Shown here piece by piece: positions 52,927 through 62,193 of a DNA stretch of 64,000 nucleotides. Position 1 is the first letter of the stretch. Each line of letters begins with the position of its first letter. This stretch comes from Candidatus Eiseniibacteriota bacterium (GTDB lineage Bacteria; Orphanbacterota; Orphanbacteria; Orphanbacterales; Orphanbacteraceae). The notes under the pieces were generated by a model. That model was given only the letters and a program-made list of their open reading frames with translations. It made no database searches and was not told the origin of the DNA. A program made the position numbers and the translations under genes. The stretch lies in NCBI GenBank assembly GCA_024276995.1, contig JAJRWB010000001.1, positions 62,001 to 126,000 on the forward strand. The letters run 5' to 3'.

Positions 52927-55272
52927 CTACCTGACGAGGATCATTTTCCGACTCTTCCTCTCGCCGTCGTGGCGGACGGTGTAGAAGTAGATGCCCGAAC
53001 CGACGGCGCGGCCGTCGTTGTCGCTCCCGTCCCACGTCACTTCATGAAGGCCGGCGTCGAGACTCTTCTGCACAAGGGATCTCACGAGCCGTCCCGAAAT
53101 GTCGTACACGTCGAGTGACGTTCTTCCTCTCGATGGGATCTCGAAGCGGATCACGGTCATCGGATTGAACGGATTCGGCGTATTCTGCTCCAGATCGAAC
53201 CGTCCCGGCACGGTGCCCGACACCACGCCGGTGGCGATCGTCGTGTCGACGGTGAGCCAGATCGGGCTCGACCAGGTGTAGTCGAGGTCCACCTGGCGAA
53301 GACGGATGAAGTACGAGTTCGTCTCACCCTGGGCCGCGGTGTCGCTGTGAGTCCACGTGAAGTTCGTTCCGGTGATCGCCTCGGAGTAGGCGAGAACGCC
53401 GTTCTTGTAGATCTGGATCAGCTGGAAGTTGGTTGCCGCGCTCGCCTCGACGTGGAGATTGATGATCGGCGAACTCACCGTGTCGATCTGGCCCATCCAG
53501 ATCGTCGGGCTGCCTCCCGCGTCCGCCTTGTAGATCATCGTCACCCGGTCGTTCACCGGGTTGATCTCGGTGGCGTAGGTGCGCCGGTTCCAGATCGCAT
53601 CGAGAACACCGTTCGTGCTCAGAGAGTCGACAAGCATGCCGGTGAGGTAGATATCGTCTCCGGAATTCGTGTTCGGCTGGTCGCCCCACATCCCGTTGTG
53701 ATTGTCCTGATTCGCCACCGCGCCGAGGTGCCACCCGTTCTGAAGCGCCTGGATGTAGCGGTTCTCATAATTCGTGCTTCGTTTCCCGTTGCGCACCTCG
53801 AGGGTGTTGATATTGTTGTCGTACTGGAAGACGTAGGCCAGGTTGTTGAAATTGCTGCCGCCGTTCATCGGCTCGGGATGGTTGAAGCCGCCGGGAACCC
53901 CCTCGGAGGCGAGGAAGGCGTACGCATTCGGCAGATCGGTGAAGGCGCTCGACGGCGCCACCTGGCTCGCATTCCACACCGACATGTGACCGTACCCGGA
54001 CGAATTCCCGATTCCCAGTTCCTGGCCGGCGAGAGCGACGAAAATGCCGCTTTGCGTGAACGCCAGCGCGTTGCTGAGCACCGAGTTATACTCCGCGATC
54101 GTCAGGTAATGGGAGTGATCGGTGATGGAGAGAACGTCGATATTCGCCGTGTCTCGGGCGTACGTCCACGCCTGGGTGAGCGTGCCGATACCGTCGGAAA
54201 GGTTCGTATGGGAATGGAGATTGCCGAAAACCACCTGGTACGAGAATTCCGGATTCGTCGATGCCGTTGCGGAGGGGCTGTTCGACACGTTCGAGAAGTT
54301 GCCGAACTCGTCCTGCGAGCGGATGGCGAAGTAGTAGAGCTGTCCCGGCACGAGATTCTTCACCACCATCGACTGGGCGGTGCCCGACGTATCGGGAAGA
54401 GGTTCACCCGCCACATCGGCGGCGGTCGCCCAGTTCGCGCCGGTAATCAGTGAAGAGGCGTAGCGGACGACATACGATGTCGCATACCCGGAAAGGCCGT
54501 CGTCGCCGGGGGCGGTCCACGTGAGGTCGATTTCACCGCCATATGTGCCTGTTGCCGCCGCGAGGTCCGAGATATCGGCCGGCGGAATATTGTCCGAAAC
54601 GAGAATATCGAGCGGGTCGCGCACCTCGAGCCGGAAGTCGGACGCGCTCGAATACATCAACCCGGTCAGCCAGACGACGGTGTCGCCCACCGCCGGCTCG
54701 CTCGGGTGCCCGAGGAGGGTATCCACCGTGAGCGTCTCGCCCGGGGCGTCCCCGTCGATCTCGACGGTCGACCAGAGGCCGGCGCCGAGAGAGACGGCCG
54801 AGGTGACCGAATCGAAGGTGACGAGGCATCCTTCCCACTCTTCGGCGGTGGCGCTTCCGGTGTTCACGTCGCCCACGGTGAGCACCGTGGCGGCGGGGAG
54901 GGCGTTCCCCGAGGAGGTGATCGTAACCGTCCCCCCGGCGGCGGCGGTCGCGTTGATCGCCGAGTTGCCCGAGTCCTCGAAGTACCAGCCGCTCACCGTG
55001 ACGAGATCGCCCCGTGTGACGATCGGCGTCGTGCCGACGTTCACCCACATCCCGTTGTACGGGCCTCCCCCCTGCTCGGCGATGAAGAAGCCGAGCGAGC
55101 CGACGCCCATGACGACAACGCTGTCGCACGTGACGAAAGTGAACTCGGCGTATACCCCCTGCTGAATCTCGTAGACCGTCGCATTGCCGGGATCGGCGGC
55201 CGACACGGCTTCGCCGTATGCGAAGATGAGCAGCAGGGGGAGCCAGCAAACCATCTTGCGCAATCGCTTCAT
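52927..55272 (-). CDS. Secreted PHP-domain protein with FlgD-like sorting tail
   Basis: 781 aa. A signal peptide is followed by an OB-fold-like region of about 200 residues, a fibronectin-type domain, a PHP-type metal-dependent phosphoesterase domain (HSHTNLSDGIGT; LSITDHSHYLT; later FNHPEP and NQDNH as further ligands) and the C-terminal module (NTPNPFNPMTVIRF, SLDVYDISGRLVRSL, SGIYFYTVR, MILVR end). Together it looks like an extracellular phosphoesterase. It lies downstream of a related secreted gene, with an intrinsic terminator-like hairpin in between. Confidence 0.85.
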   Translation of the reverse strand: MKRLRKMVCWLPLLLIFAYGEAVSAADPGNATVYEIQQGVYAEFTFVTCDSVVVMGVGSLGFFIAEQGGGPYNGMWVNVGTTPIVTRGDLVTVSGWYFEDSGNSAINATAAAGGTVTITSSGNALPAATVLTVGDVNTGSATAEEWEGCLVTFDSVTSAVSLGAGLWSTVEIDGDAPGETLTVDTLLGHPSEPAVGDTVVWLTGLMYSSASDFRLEVRDPLDILVSDNIPPADISDLAAATGTYGGEIDLTWTAPGDDGLSGYATSYVVRYASSLITGANWATAADVAGEPLPDTSGTAQSMVVKNLVPGQLYYFAIRSQDEFGNFSNVSNSPSATASTNPEFSYQVVFGNLHSHTNLSDGIGTLTQAWTYARDTANIDVLSITDHSHYLTIAEYNSVLSNALAFTQSGIFVALAGQELGIGNSSGYGHMSVWNASQVAPSSAFTDLPNAYAFLASEGVPGGFNHPEPMNGGSNFNNLAYVFQYDNNINTLEVRNGKRSTNYENRYIQALQNGWHLGAVANQDNHNGMWGDQPNTNSGDDIYLTGMLVDSLSTNGVLDAIWNRRTYATEINPVNDRVTMIYKADAGGSPTIWMGQIDTVSSPIINLHVEASAATNFQLIQIYKNGVLAYSEAITGTNFTWTHSDTAAQGETNSYFIRLRQVDLDYTWSSPIWLTVDTTIATGVVSGTVPGRFDLEQNTPNPFNPMTVIRFEIPSRGRTSLDVYDISGRLVRSLVQKSLDAGLHEVTWDGSDNDGRAVGSGIYFYTVRHDGERKSRKMILVR

Positions 55273-55300
55273 GACTGTCCGTTCCTCCGGTTCAATATGG

Positions 55301-55340
55301 AAAAGGCGGGAGAAGAGGCGCTTTCGCGCCTCTCTCCCGC
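55301..55340 (-). terminator. Intrinsic terminator-like hairpin between the two secreted-protein genes
   Basis: On the minus strand GCGGGAG-AGAGGCGC, loop GAAA, GCGCCTCT-TCTCCCGC is followed by TTTT. No promoter is visible in the 28 bases between it and the PHP gene start, so that gene may depend on partial readthrough. Confidence 0.75.
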
Positions 55341-55377
55341 TCCGACCGGCCCTTGCGCAAAGCGGAAGGGTCGGATC

Positions 55378-57354
55378 TTAACGAACGAGAACCATCTTTC
55401 TCGTGCTCTGGTACGCTTCCGTATCCAGGCGGTAGAAGTAGATTCCACTGGCCACTTCCTGGCCCGCGTCGTTCCGGCCGTCCCAGCGCGCGGTGTAGCC
55501 GCCGACTTCGAGCTGTTCATTCACGAGGCTCCGGATCTTTCGGCCCGAAACATCGAAGATATCGAGACGGGCGTGGCCCTTCGTGCCGACGGAGAACTCG
55601 ATGGTCGTCGTCGGGTTGAACGGGTTCGGCGTGTTCTCGCCGAGCTGCGTCACGACACCCGGCACGCCGGCCGCATCGTCGACACCGACGTAGCCGAGGA
55701 CCTCGACGTCGAGCGTATCCCGGGGCTCGAGCTTCCGGTTGCCGAAGGAGTAGTACATCGGCCCGGAGAGATAGGTGAGACCGTCACCCACGGTGTAGAC
55801 GGAGTATTCCGGATCGATGCCGGGACTGAACATGTCGTCCACGCGGAACGGCGTGCCGGTACCCGCCAGGTCGGTGACCTCGAACTCGCCGTAGTTGTTC
55901 GGCGCGTCGGGGTTGGCGTTGGAAACGCGCAGGTCGTTCACCCGGACGAGTTTCCCCTCGTACGCCTCCGTGAGTGCCGCGACGGCGCTCACCGTGACCG
56001 GCGTGGGAACGGGGTTGCCGCTCGAGACGACGGTGATGTTGTTCACGATGGACATCTGCGTGTTGCCGAAGAAGTCACGGCAAAGACCGCCGATGACGAC
56101 CGAGTCGCCGCGGGCGATCGCCGGAGGCACATAGTTGCCGAGATCGATATACAGCCCGTAGCCGAAGCCGGAGCCGAGGCCGGCCGCGTCCTGGATGAAC
56201 ATGTCGTCATTGCCCCACGCCTCGCTCGGCGCCGCGCTCACGATGCCGGCGACGGCGAGGTTGACGAAGCCGAACACGGTGCTGTCGGTGGCCGGTACGA
56301 CGTTCGTCTGGATGATCTCGCATGTCTTGACGCCCGGCGCGAACAGTTCGGTGGCCGGCACCGGCATGACGGTGCCGTACTCATTCGCGATGTTCGAAAT
56401 GGTCAGATCCCGCGTGGTCAACGTGTCCTGGAAACTCGACATATCGGACACCGTGAGGGTGACCTCCATCTTGTCGACCGGCTCGAGCGTCGCCGCCGAG
56501 ACGGTGATGTCGAACGTGGAATTCACGTAGTTAGCGGTGTTCGTCGCCGACGTCGCCTCGAGGGCGCGGTCGAACACCACCACGATATGCGTGTCATCGG
56601 TGGGATAGATGTACAACACGTTCGGCGCCGGCGGTGTGTTTTTGAAGACGATGTCGTTGTTGTCGCGCGGCTCGAGACGGTACATGTTCCAGCTGAAGCT
56701 CGAGACACCGGTGATCGAAAGGAGGGTGTCGCCCAGCGGCGGAACGCCGACGGTGGCAAGGGCGGCGTCATCGCATGTAAGCGTGTCGTAGGGGCCGCAC
56801 GGCACGGCCTTGAACGGCTTGCTCTCCCAGAAGCCGTGACCGAGGAGGGGATCGGTGTTCGTCACGATGAGCGATTCGGTCATCACGAGAACGCCTTCCC
56901 ACTGTTCGGCGACGGTGTTGCCGATCGAATCGTTCACCGAGCAGGTCGGGATCACCGCCGGAGCGGGGATCGTTCCCGTGCCGACGGGAACGACGCAGCC
57001 GCGGCCGCCGTCGATCCGGATCTCGGAGAGGGTGAAGTACTCCTGGTAGACGCCCATCACGTCGACCGAGTCGCCCGGGGAAAGGCCGGTGGGTGGTCCG
57101 TTCAGGTAGCAGAAGATCCCGCTCCAAGGGGTGCTGGTGGGGACGCCGCCGTCCTGCGCCCAGAAACCGTTGTAAGCGAGGCCCGTGATCACCAGACCCG
57201 GAAGAGAGACGGTGTCGTTGATCGCGGGCAGACCGGTGTTGAACTGCACCTGGCTTACCGTATAGACCCCGTACGTACCCGGGGGACACTGGGCGACGGC
57301 CTGGCTCGTCGCCATGAGGGTGATGAGGAACAGCAGTGCGAAAGCTTTCTTCAT
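55378..57354 (-). CDS. Secreted multidomain protein with FlgD-like sorting tail
   Basis: 658 aa from the ATG at 57354 (AGGAGG site). After a signal peptide come repeated OB-fold-like modules typical of secreted nucleases and adhesins of this group (LTCDDAALATVGVPPLGDTLLSITGV; RGDSVVIGGLCRDFFGNTQM; YSVYTVGDGLTYLSGPMYYSFGNRKLEPRD). A central Big_5-like Ig domain (NVLYIYPTDDTHIVVVFDRALEATSATNTANY) lies among them. The last 80 residues are the sorting-like module (NTPNPFNPTTTIEF, RLDIFDVSGRKIRSL, SGIYFYRLD, MVLVR end). No catalytic motif is seen. Confidence 0.8.
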   Translation of the reverse strand: MKKAFALLFLITLMATSQAVAQCPPGTYGVYTVSQVQFNTGLPAINDTVSLPGLVITGLAYNGFWAQDGGVPTSTPWSGIFCYLNGPPTGLSPGDSVDVMGVYQEYFTLSEIRIDGGRGCVVPVGTGTIPAPAVIPTCSVNDSIGNTVAEQWEGVLVMTESLIVTNTDPLLGHGFWESKPFKAVPCGPYDTLTCDDAALATVGVPPLGDTLLSITGVSSFSWNMYRLEPRDNNDIVFKNTPPAPNVLYIYPTDDTHIVVVFDRALEATSATNTANYVNSTFDITVSAATLEPVDKMEVTLTVSDMSSFQDTLTTRDLTISNIANEYGTVMPVPATELFAPGVKTCEIIQTNVVPATDSTVFGFVNLAVAGIVSAAPSEAWGNDDMFIQDAAGLGSGFGYGLYIDLGNYVPPAIARGDSVVIGGLCRDFFGNTQMSIVNNITVVSSGNPVPTPVTVSAVAALTEAYEGKLVRVNDLRVSNANPDAPNNYGEFEVTDLAGTGTPFRVDDMFSPGIDPEYSVYTVGDGLTYLSGPMYYSFGNRKLEPRDTLDVEVLGYVGVDDAAGVPGVVTQLGENTPNPFNPTTTIEFSVGTKGHARLDIFDVSGRKIRSLVNEQLEVGGYTARWDGRNDAGQEVASGIYFYRLDTEAYQSTRKMVLVR

Positions 57355-57545
57355 GGTCGTTCTTCTCCTCCTGAAGGAATGTGAGCCGGACATCGGAACC
57401 GCGAACTTCACTTAAGATCGGCGCAATCGGGGGAGCGCCCGGAATACGCCTCGGCGACCCTCATCGATCTTCCCCGGTCGGGAGGGTGACGGGGCGTTCC
57501 AAGGATGCCGTTCTACCTGATCTTCCGCATAAAACTACGAATATA

Positions 57546-57574
57546 CTGTACCAGATTGTGTAGCTTCAGTCAAG
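57546..57574 (-). promoter_or_regulatory. Sigma-70-type promoter for the secreted multidomain gene
   Basis: Minus-strand TTGACT (57569-57574) and TACAGT (57546-57551) with a 17-base spacer in an AT-rich patch. The leader is about 185 bases and contains a small ACCCTC/GAGGGT hairpin. Confidence 0.65.
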
Positions 57575-57611
57575 CACTTCGAGCGGGTGGAGCGGCGGAA
57601 ACGGCAGAAAC

Positions 57612-59177
57612 TCAACGTTTTCGCGATGGGCTATCGAACCAGTCGAGGAATTGCCCCAGCACCTCGTCGTTGTTGCCGGCGCCGTAGTAGAGGGAGAAGG
57701 GGAAACAGCAGACGATCGCCTTCCCGCCGCCGGAGAACTCCTTGCGAAAGGCGGGGTAGAAGCCGACGCCGACGGTGTCGTCCACCGCCACGAGCGTATC
57801 GAGGGCGACGAGGGAGTCGCCGACGAAGAACGAGTCGACGAGCACCGTGTCGGCGTTCTCATGGATGACGTACTGGTGCTTCATCACTCCCGCGGGGAGC
57901 CTGTAGAGAAGCTCCACGTCGAGACCGCTCGTCGTATCGGGGGAATCGATGCCGGGAAAGGTAATGGGGCACTGCAGTTCCAGGTCGGGAAGGCCGGTTC
58001 CCTCCATGGCGAAGAGCGTTCCCGTGTGGCACGCATCCTCGATGAATTCGAAGCTCGTCGAGCCGCTTACAATATCCCGGAAGAGTTTCGGCACGCCGAG
58101 GACCTGCTGGAGCCTCTCCTCGCCGAATCCGCCGAACGTGCCGATCCCGTTGAGCGACGAGAGGAAGAAGTGTCCCCCGTCGCGCTGGAGGTAAAGGCCC
58201 ATGACGCTGTCGACGAGGGACATCTGGCCGAACTCATCGGGATCTTCGATCCGGGAGCGCTGCCGAATCCCGGAGTACCAGATCACGTCGTCGAACTGGG
58301 AGAGGAACGCCTCGAAACGGACGTCGGTGTCGAAGGGGCGTTTATCGAGATCGAGAACGGTGTAGCCGTCCTCGCCGACACGATCGTTCAAGAAGTCCCT
58401 GTAGAAGGCGTCGGGATTGACGATGTGGCTCGGCGTCTTGTCGTAGTCGTCCACGAGGAGGATCGATCCCTTGACTTCATAAAGATAGATATCGAAACTG
58501 TCTAGGGGGCCCGCGGCGTAGCCCTGGTCGACCGTCTGGAAGTAGATCGTCACGTCGCCCGACGTATCGAGCTGAGCCGGTTTGAGAATGATCGAGTCGG
58601 CGTCGCCCGGAAGCTCGATCGGCCGGTCCTCCCTCCCCCCTACCCAGACGAGGTTCGCCGCGATGGTGCTGTCGCCGTCCGGGTCGGACGAGTTCCATCC
58701 GAAGGCGATCACCGGCCAGGAGGAATCGGGGAGGAGTTCCTTGAAGCGGATCTCGCCGAAGGGAGGATGATTGTAAAAAGGGTATTCCTGCTCGGCCGGC
58801 GTCGGATCGACGGCGCCCTGGTCGTCCACCGCGCGGATGCGGAATGTGTAGACCGCCGACGAATCGGTAACCGGCACGTGGAACGATTTCGCCGTGAAGC
58901 CGGTGAACGTCCACGCGGTGTCGAGATCGAAAACCTCGGCGCCCGCCGAAGTGCTCCAGCGGTACTCGTACCCCGAGACCTCGCCGTCCGGATCGCTCCC
59001 CCACCAGCGCATGTTCACCGTGTAGAACGTCGTGTCCACGTCGCCGGTGACGGCGAGTCCCGTTTCGGGCGGTTCGTTCGACACCGGCAGGAACTCGTTG
59101 TCCCCGCACCCGGCGACGGCGAGCAGCACGAGCCCGGCGGCGAGGAGAAGAGCCGTGATCTTGGTACAGGCGGTCAT
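57612..59177 (-). CDS. Lipoprotein with fibronectin-like and glutamine-amidotransferase-like regions
   Basis: 521 aa from the ATG at 59177, overlapping the previous stop (ATGA). The lipobox is LLAVAGC. Residues about 35-220 are fibronectin/Ig-like with repeated DPDG loops (WWGSDPDGEVSGYEYRWS; WNSSDPDGDSTI). From about 235 there is an alpha/beta region (GSILLVDDYDKTP...YTVLDLDKRP...FDDVIWYSGIRQRS) like the GATase1-type ThuA/DUF4350 folds, without a clear active Cys. It closes the surface operon that runs from the right edge of the window. Confidence 0.75.
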   Translation of the reverse strand: MTACTKITALLLAAGLVLLAVAGCGDNEFLPVSNEPPETGLAVTGDVDTTFYTVNMRWWGSDPDGEVSGYEYRWSTSAGAEVFDLDTAWTFTGFTAKSFHVPVTDSSAVYTFRIRAVDDQGAVDPTPAEQEYPFYNHPPFGEIRFKELLPDSSWPVIAFGWNSSDPDGDSTIAANLVWVGGREDRPIELPGDADSIILKPAQLDTSGDVTIYFQTVDQGYAAGPLDSFDIYLYEVKGSILLVDDYDKTPSHIVNPDAFYRDFLNDRVGEDGYTVLDLDKRPFDTDVRFEAFLSQFDDVIWYSGIRQRSRIEDPDEFGQMSLVDSVMGLYLQRDGGHFFLSSLNGIGTFGGFGEERLQQVLGVPKLFRDIVSGSTSFEFIEDACHTGTLFAMEGTGLPDLELQCPITFPGIDSPDTTSGLDVELLYRLPAGVMKHQYVIHENADTVLVDSFFVGDSLVALDTLVAVDDTVGVGFYPAFRKEFSGGGKAIVCCFPFSLYYGAGNNDEVLGQFLDWFDSPSRKR

Positions 59178-61036
59178 CGTATCACCAGGAACTTTCCGAC
59201 CTGAGAGTCTCCGGTGTCGTGGTTCTCCACGGAGAATACATAAAGTCCCGACGCGATCGACTGGTCTCTTTCGGAGAGAAGATCCCATGCCGCCATGCCG
59301 CCCGACAGCTCGGGAGGATCGAAGTCGGTGTCGAAGATCGCCGCCGCGTTCGAGCCGTCGTATTCGCGCGAGTCGAATTCGATCTCGTCGACCTTGTCTC
59401 CGGCGAGGGTGAAGATGCGGATGGTGCATCTCGGCGGGAGATTGGCGAAGTAGATCAATCGCTCCCGGGCGTACTGGCCGTCCCACACCGCCTCGCCGTG
59501 GTATGGATTGGGAAATACCGTGACCGCCGGTCCCCCCCCGTCCGCCGGCGCCGGATCGGATCCGGGAATGGCGATCTTCCGATTCTGGGAAATGCCGCTT
59601 TCGAGGGAGGGAACTCCCTGCGACTTCGCGCCCTTGTCGAAGGAGGTGACCGAAATGAAGTACTCGAAGCCGTCCTTCAGCGACGTGATCTCATCGGTGT
59701 AGTTGTAGATATGCCCGTCGATCACCGTGTCGATCTTCACGGCGTCGAAACCGGTGTTGAAACCGATGGTGTCCTCCACGTCGTACTCGGCAACCTGCAC
59801 GTAATCGATGTTATCCCTCGACATGTAGATACGGTATCCCTGGAAATCGAGGGAATCTTCGAGCACCGGGTCGGGAATCGTCTCGGGGAAGGCGTCCCAG
59901 AAGAGGCGGACGCTGTTCGGCCCCGGATCGACGTAAAGGCCCGGCGAAGGAGGAGGGAGCGGAATCTGGTAGTTCGACTCGTACGTCCGGATCGCCCAGT
60001 CCGCCCGGAAAAGAAGATCGTCCCAGTCCTTACCGCCCACGGCGGCCATCACCACCGTGATCGAACTGTCGGGATCGAGGAAGCGGTACGGTCCGACGGA
60101 GATGAGCGATACGGGATCGGTCGAGCTCGCCGTGCCGTCGTCGGATACGGGAGGATCGACGATGCCGTTCGACATATCGAGGTACCGGTCGGCGTCCCGT
60201 TTCCGGTCGGCCTCTTCCGGGTCCCATTTCCACCAGTTGTAGGTGAGGGTCTTTCCGGCGATCGAGTCGGGCGACGACCCGAGAATCTGGAGGGCCCCCC
60301 ACCCGGGAAGGAGCGAGTTGCTCTGGTCGTAATAACGGTTCGCCATGAGGCGCCGTTCCGTTTCGAACTCGAGATGTTTTGTGCTGAAACACTGCCCGGG
60401 GAAGGGATCGCTGAACGCCTTGGAGCACGAGATCAGCTCGGCGTACATCCCGACATACACGTTCTCCAGCCGATTGTTCCCGATATTGGTGATCTTGTAG
60501 CTGAGGATCACCATCTGGTCGACCGGCTGGAAGCTCCACGCGTACGTTTCGAGATCGACACGCACCGGGAGGGGATGGTGTTCGCTCACGCGGTTCGAAT
60601 CGGAGTCTTCGAAAAAGCAAACGAAATCCTGCTCGGAGATCGCGTTTTCGTCGAAGTACCGCGAGTTGGGCAGCGTGGAGCGCTCCACGATCAGCGGGCC
60701 GTCGATGTACTCCGTCACGATGGGGGCGGTGTAGCTCCCGTCCAAGGTGGCGGTGGAAACGAGGGTGTCGTTGTCCGCGTTGATCGCCCCGATCCAGATC
60801 CCGCCGCGGATCATCCGTTCGATGTCGGTGCCGAGGGGATACTCGAACGACGGGTCGGATTCGGCGTTCGGCAGGTTCGTGCCGAGAAAGCCGTTGTTGT
60901 TCACCGTCAGTCCGATCTGGTTGACGCTCGTGAACTTCGCGTCGGGCGCCGATATGAAATCATCGCCCGCCGAGGAGGCGGCCGCGGCCAGGATCAGCAC
61001 GATCGGGATTGTCGCTCTTTTCACGCCGTGACTCAT
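59174..61036 (-). CDS. Secreted surface protein with type-A sorting-like C-terminus
   Basis: 620 aa with an N-terminal export signal (IPIVLILAAAASSAG). A large beta-rich region (FTSVNQIGLTVNNNGFLGTNLPN; GGIWIGAINADNDT; VVMAAVGGKDW) is followed by a fibronectin-like domain (PGPNSVRLFWDAFPE). The C-terminal 110 residues are a divergent sorting-like module (VTVFPNPYHGEAVWDG, CTIRIFTLAGDKVDEIEF, SGLYVFSVE, GKFLVIR end). The overlapping ATGA junctions on both sides show that it is part of the TonB-receptor operon. Confidence 0.78.
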   Translation of the reverse strand: MSHGVKRATIPIVLILAAAASSAGDDFISAPDAKFTSVNQIGLTVNNNGFLGTNLPNAESDPSFEYPLGTDIERMIRGGIWIGAINADNDTLVSTATLDGSYTAPIVTEYIDGPLIVERSTLPNSRYFDENAISEQDFVCFFEDSDSNRVSEHHPLPVRVDLETYAWSFQPVDQMVILSYKITNIGNNRLENVYVGMYAELISCSKAFSDPFPGQCFSTKHLEFETERRLMANRYYDQSNSLLPGWGALQILGSSPDSIAGKTLTYNWWKWDPEEADRKRDADRYLDMSNGIVDPPVSDDGTASSTDPVSLISVGPYRFLDPDSSITVVMAAVGGKDWDDLLFRADWAIRTYESNYQIPLPPPSPGLYVDPGPNSVRLFWDAFPETIPDPVLEDSLDFQGYRIYMSRDNIDYVQVAEYDVEDTIGFNTGFDAVKIDTVIDGHIYNYTDEITSLKDGFEYFISVTSFDKGAKSQGVPSLESGISQNRKIAIPGSDPAPADGGGPAVTVFPNPYHGEAVWDGQYARERLIYFANLPPRCTIRIFTLAGDKVDEIEFDSREYDGSNAAAIFDTDFDPPELSGGMAAWDLLSERDQSIASGLYVFSVENHDTGDSQVGKFLVIR

Positions 61037-62193
61037 TCTTCCGCCTTGGGAAATTCGAAAAGTACTACTTTCGACGCCGCTTCGTCGAATACATAAACCA
61101 GCGAATCGGTCACCCCCACCACGGTGGGGACGGCGGCGATTCCCGGATCGTTCTGGTCGACCCGGCCTTCGTAGCGAAGGGCGGAGTCGTACTTCACGAT
61201 ACGGCTGCTCCCGGTGTCGGCAACGTAGATGAAGCCGCTCGGATCGCCGGCGAGACCGCCGGGATCGAGGAGGAACGGCACGATCTCGCCGGCATCATCC
61301 GCCTCCTCCCCGGTGATTGCCCCGATGCCGTCATAGGAGGACGTCGGGTCGTTCGCCTTTACCTGGTTTTTCGCGCCGTCGATGAACACGAGGAGATCAC
61401 CCGCGATGGCGATATCATGGATCTCGTCGCCGAAGCCGAGGCCGGTGCCGAGACCGACCGCCTCGTATTGGAATTCGCCGAAAGAATCGTACGCCCGGAC
61501 GAACCACTGGAGGAGCGTGTCCTCGTAGGTCACCTCGAACCCGGTGGAGTCGAGGTGGTCGATCTCGCCGGGGTAGGTCGGATTCTCCGCGAAAACGGTG
61601 TCGTACTGGATCACGCCGTGCACCCGGTAGGCGAGACTCTTCCCGGAAACATAGACATTGTCCGACCGATCCGCCGCGATCGACGTGAGATCGACGACGC
61701 GGATGTGGGTGAAGATATTCGCCGAGTCCCATCCCGCCGGTTGCCACGTCGTGTCGATGGCGCTCCAGATCGTATCGCTCCATGACGAGACGAGTCGGTC
61801 TTGGAAGAGATCGTAGTAGCGCACCACCGGCGTCGTGGCGGGATAATCGGCGGTGAGGTCGAGTACCCAGAGGTGGTCGTCCGTCCCCTCGTCGAGCTTC
61901 ACGGGCCTCTCGAAGCCTTCGAGGCGCCGTATCTCTTTCGGCACGATCGTCCCGTCGACGTTCGAACCCTTCCTCTTGTACCGCTTCACCGTCGCGCTGT
62001 CCTCGGCGAGAAACACCCACTGCGCCCGGGTGATGAGGATGTCCGTAACGTCACCGAAACCGCCCCACTCGGCGTAAACGAAGTAGTTCTTGAAGGGGAT
62101 CGAGCCGGTTTTCGTCTCCCTGGGAAGGTCGATCTTGTTGCCGCATCCGGAAAGGAGGGCGGCGCAAAGCGATAAGAGAAGGAACCGATTCAT
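61033..62193 (-). CDS. NHL/beta-propeller-type lipoprotein
   Basis: 386 aa from the ATG at 62193, sharing one base with the PorV-like stop. The lipobox is LLSGC (Cys17). The mature part has propeller-like repeats (LTSIAADRSDNVYVSGKSL; LAGDPSGFIYVADTGSSRIVKYDSALRYEG; VVGVTDSLVYVFDEAASKVVLFEFP). It is probably anchored to the outer membrane, next to the receptor and PorV-like barrel. Ligand and role are unknown. Confidence 0.78.
   Translation of the reverse strand: MNRFLLLSLCAALLSGCGNKIDLPRETKTGSIPFKNYFVYAEWGGFGDVTDILITRAQWVFLAEDSATVKRYKRKGSNVDGTIVPKEIRRLEGFERPVKLDEGTDDHLWVLDLTADYPATTPVVRYYDLFQDRLVSSWSDTIWSAIDTTWQPAGWDSANIFTHIRVVDLTSIAADRSDNVYVSGKSLAYRVHGVIQYDTVFAENPTYPGEIDHLDSTGFEVTYEDTLLQWFVRAYDSFGEFQYEAVGLGTGLGFGDEIHDIAIAGDLLVFIDGAKNQVKANDPTSSYDGIGAITGEEADDAGEIVPFLLDPGGLAGDPSGFIYVADTGSSRIVKYDSALRYEGRVDQNDPGIAAVPTVVGVTDSLVYVFDEAASKVVLFEFPKAEE

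Noticed and set aside
54706-57384. Plus-strand open frame of about 890 codons opposite the secreted-protein genes
   Set aside because: It is a shadow of two genes with signal peptides and family-specific tails. It has no ribosome-binding site or recognisable domain.
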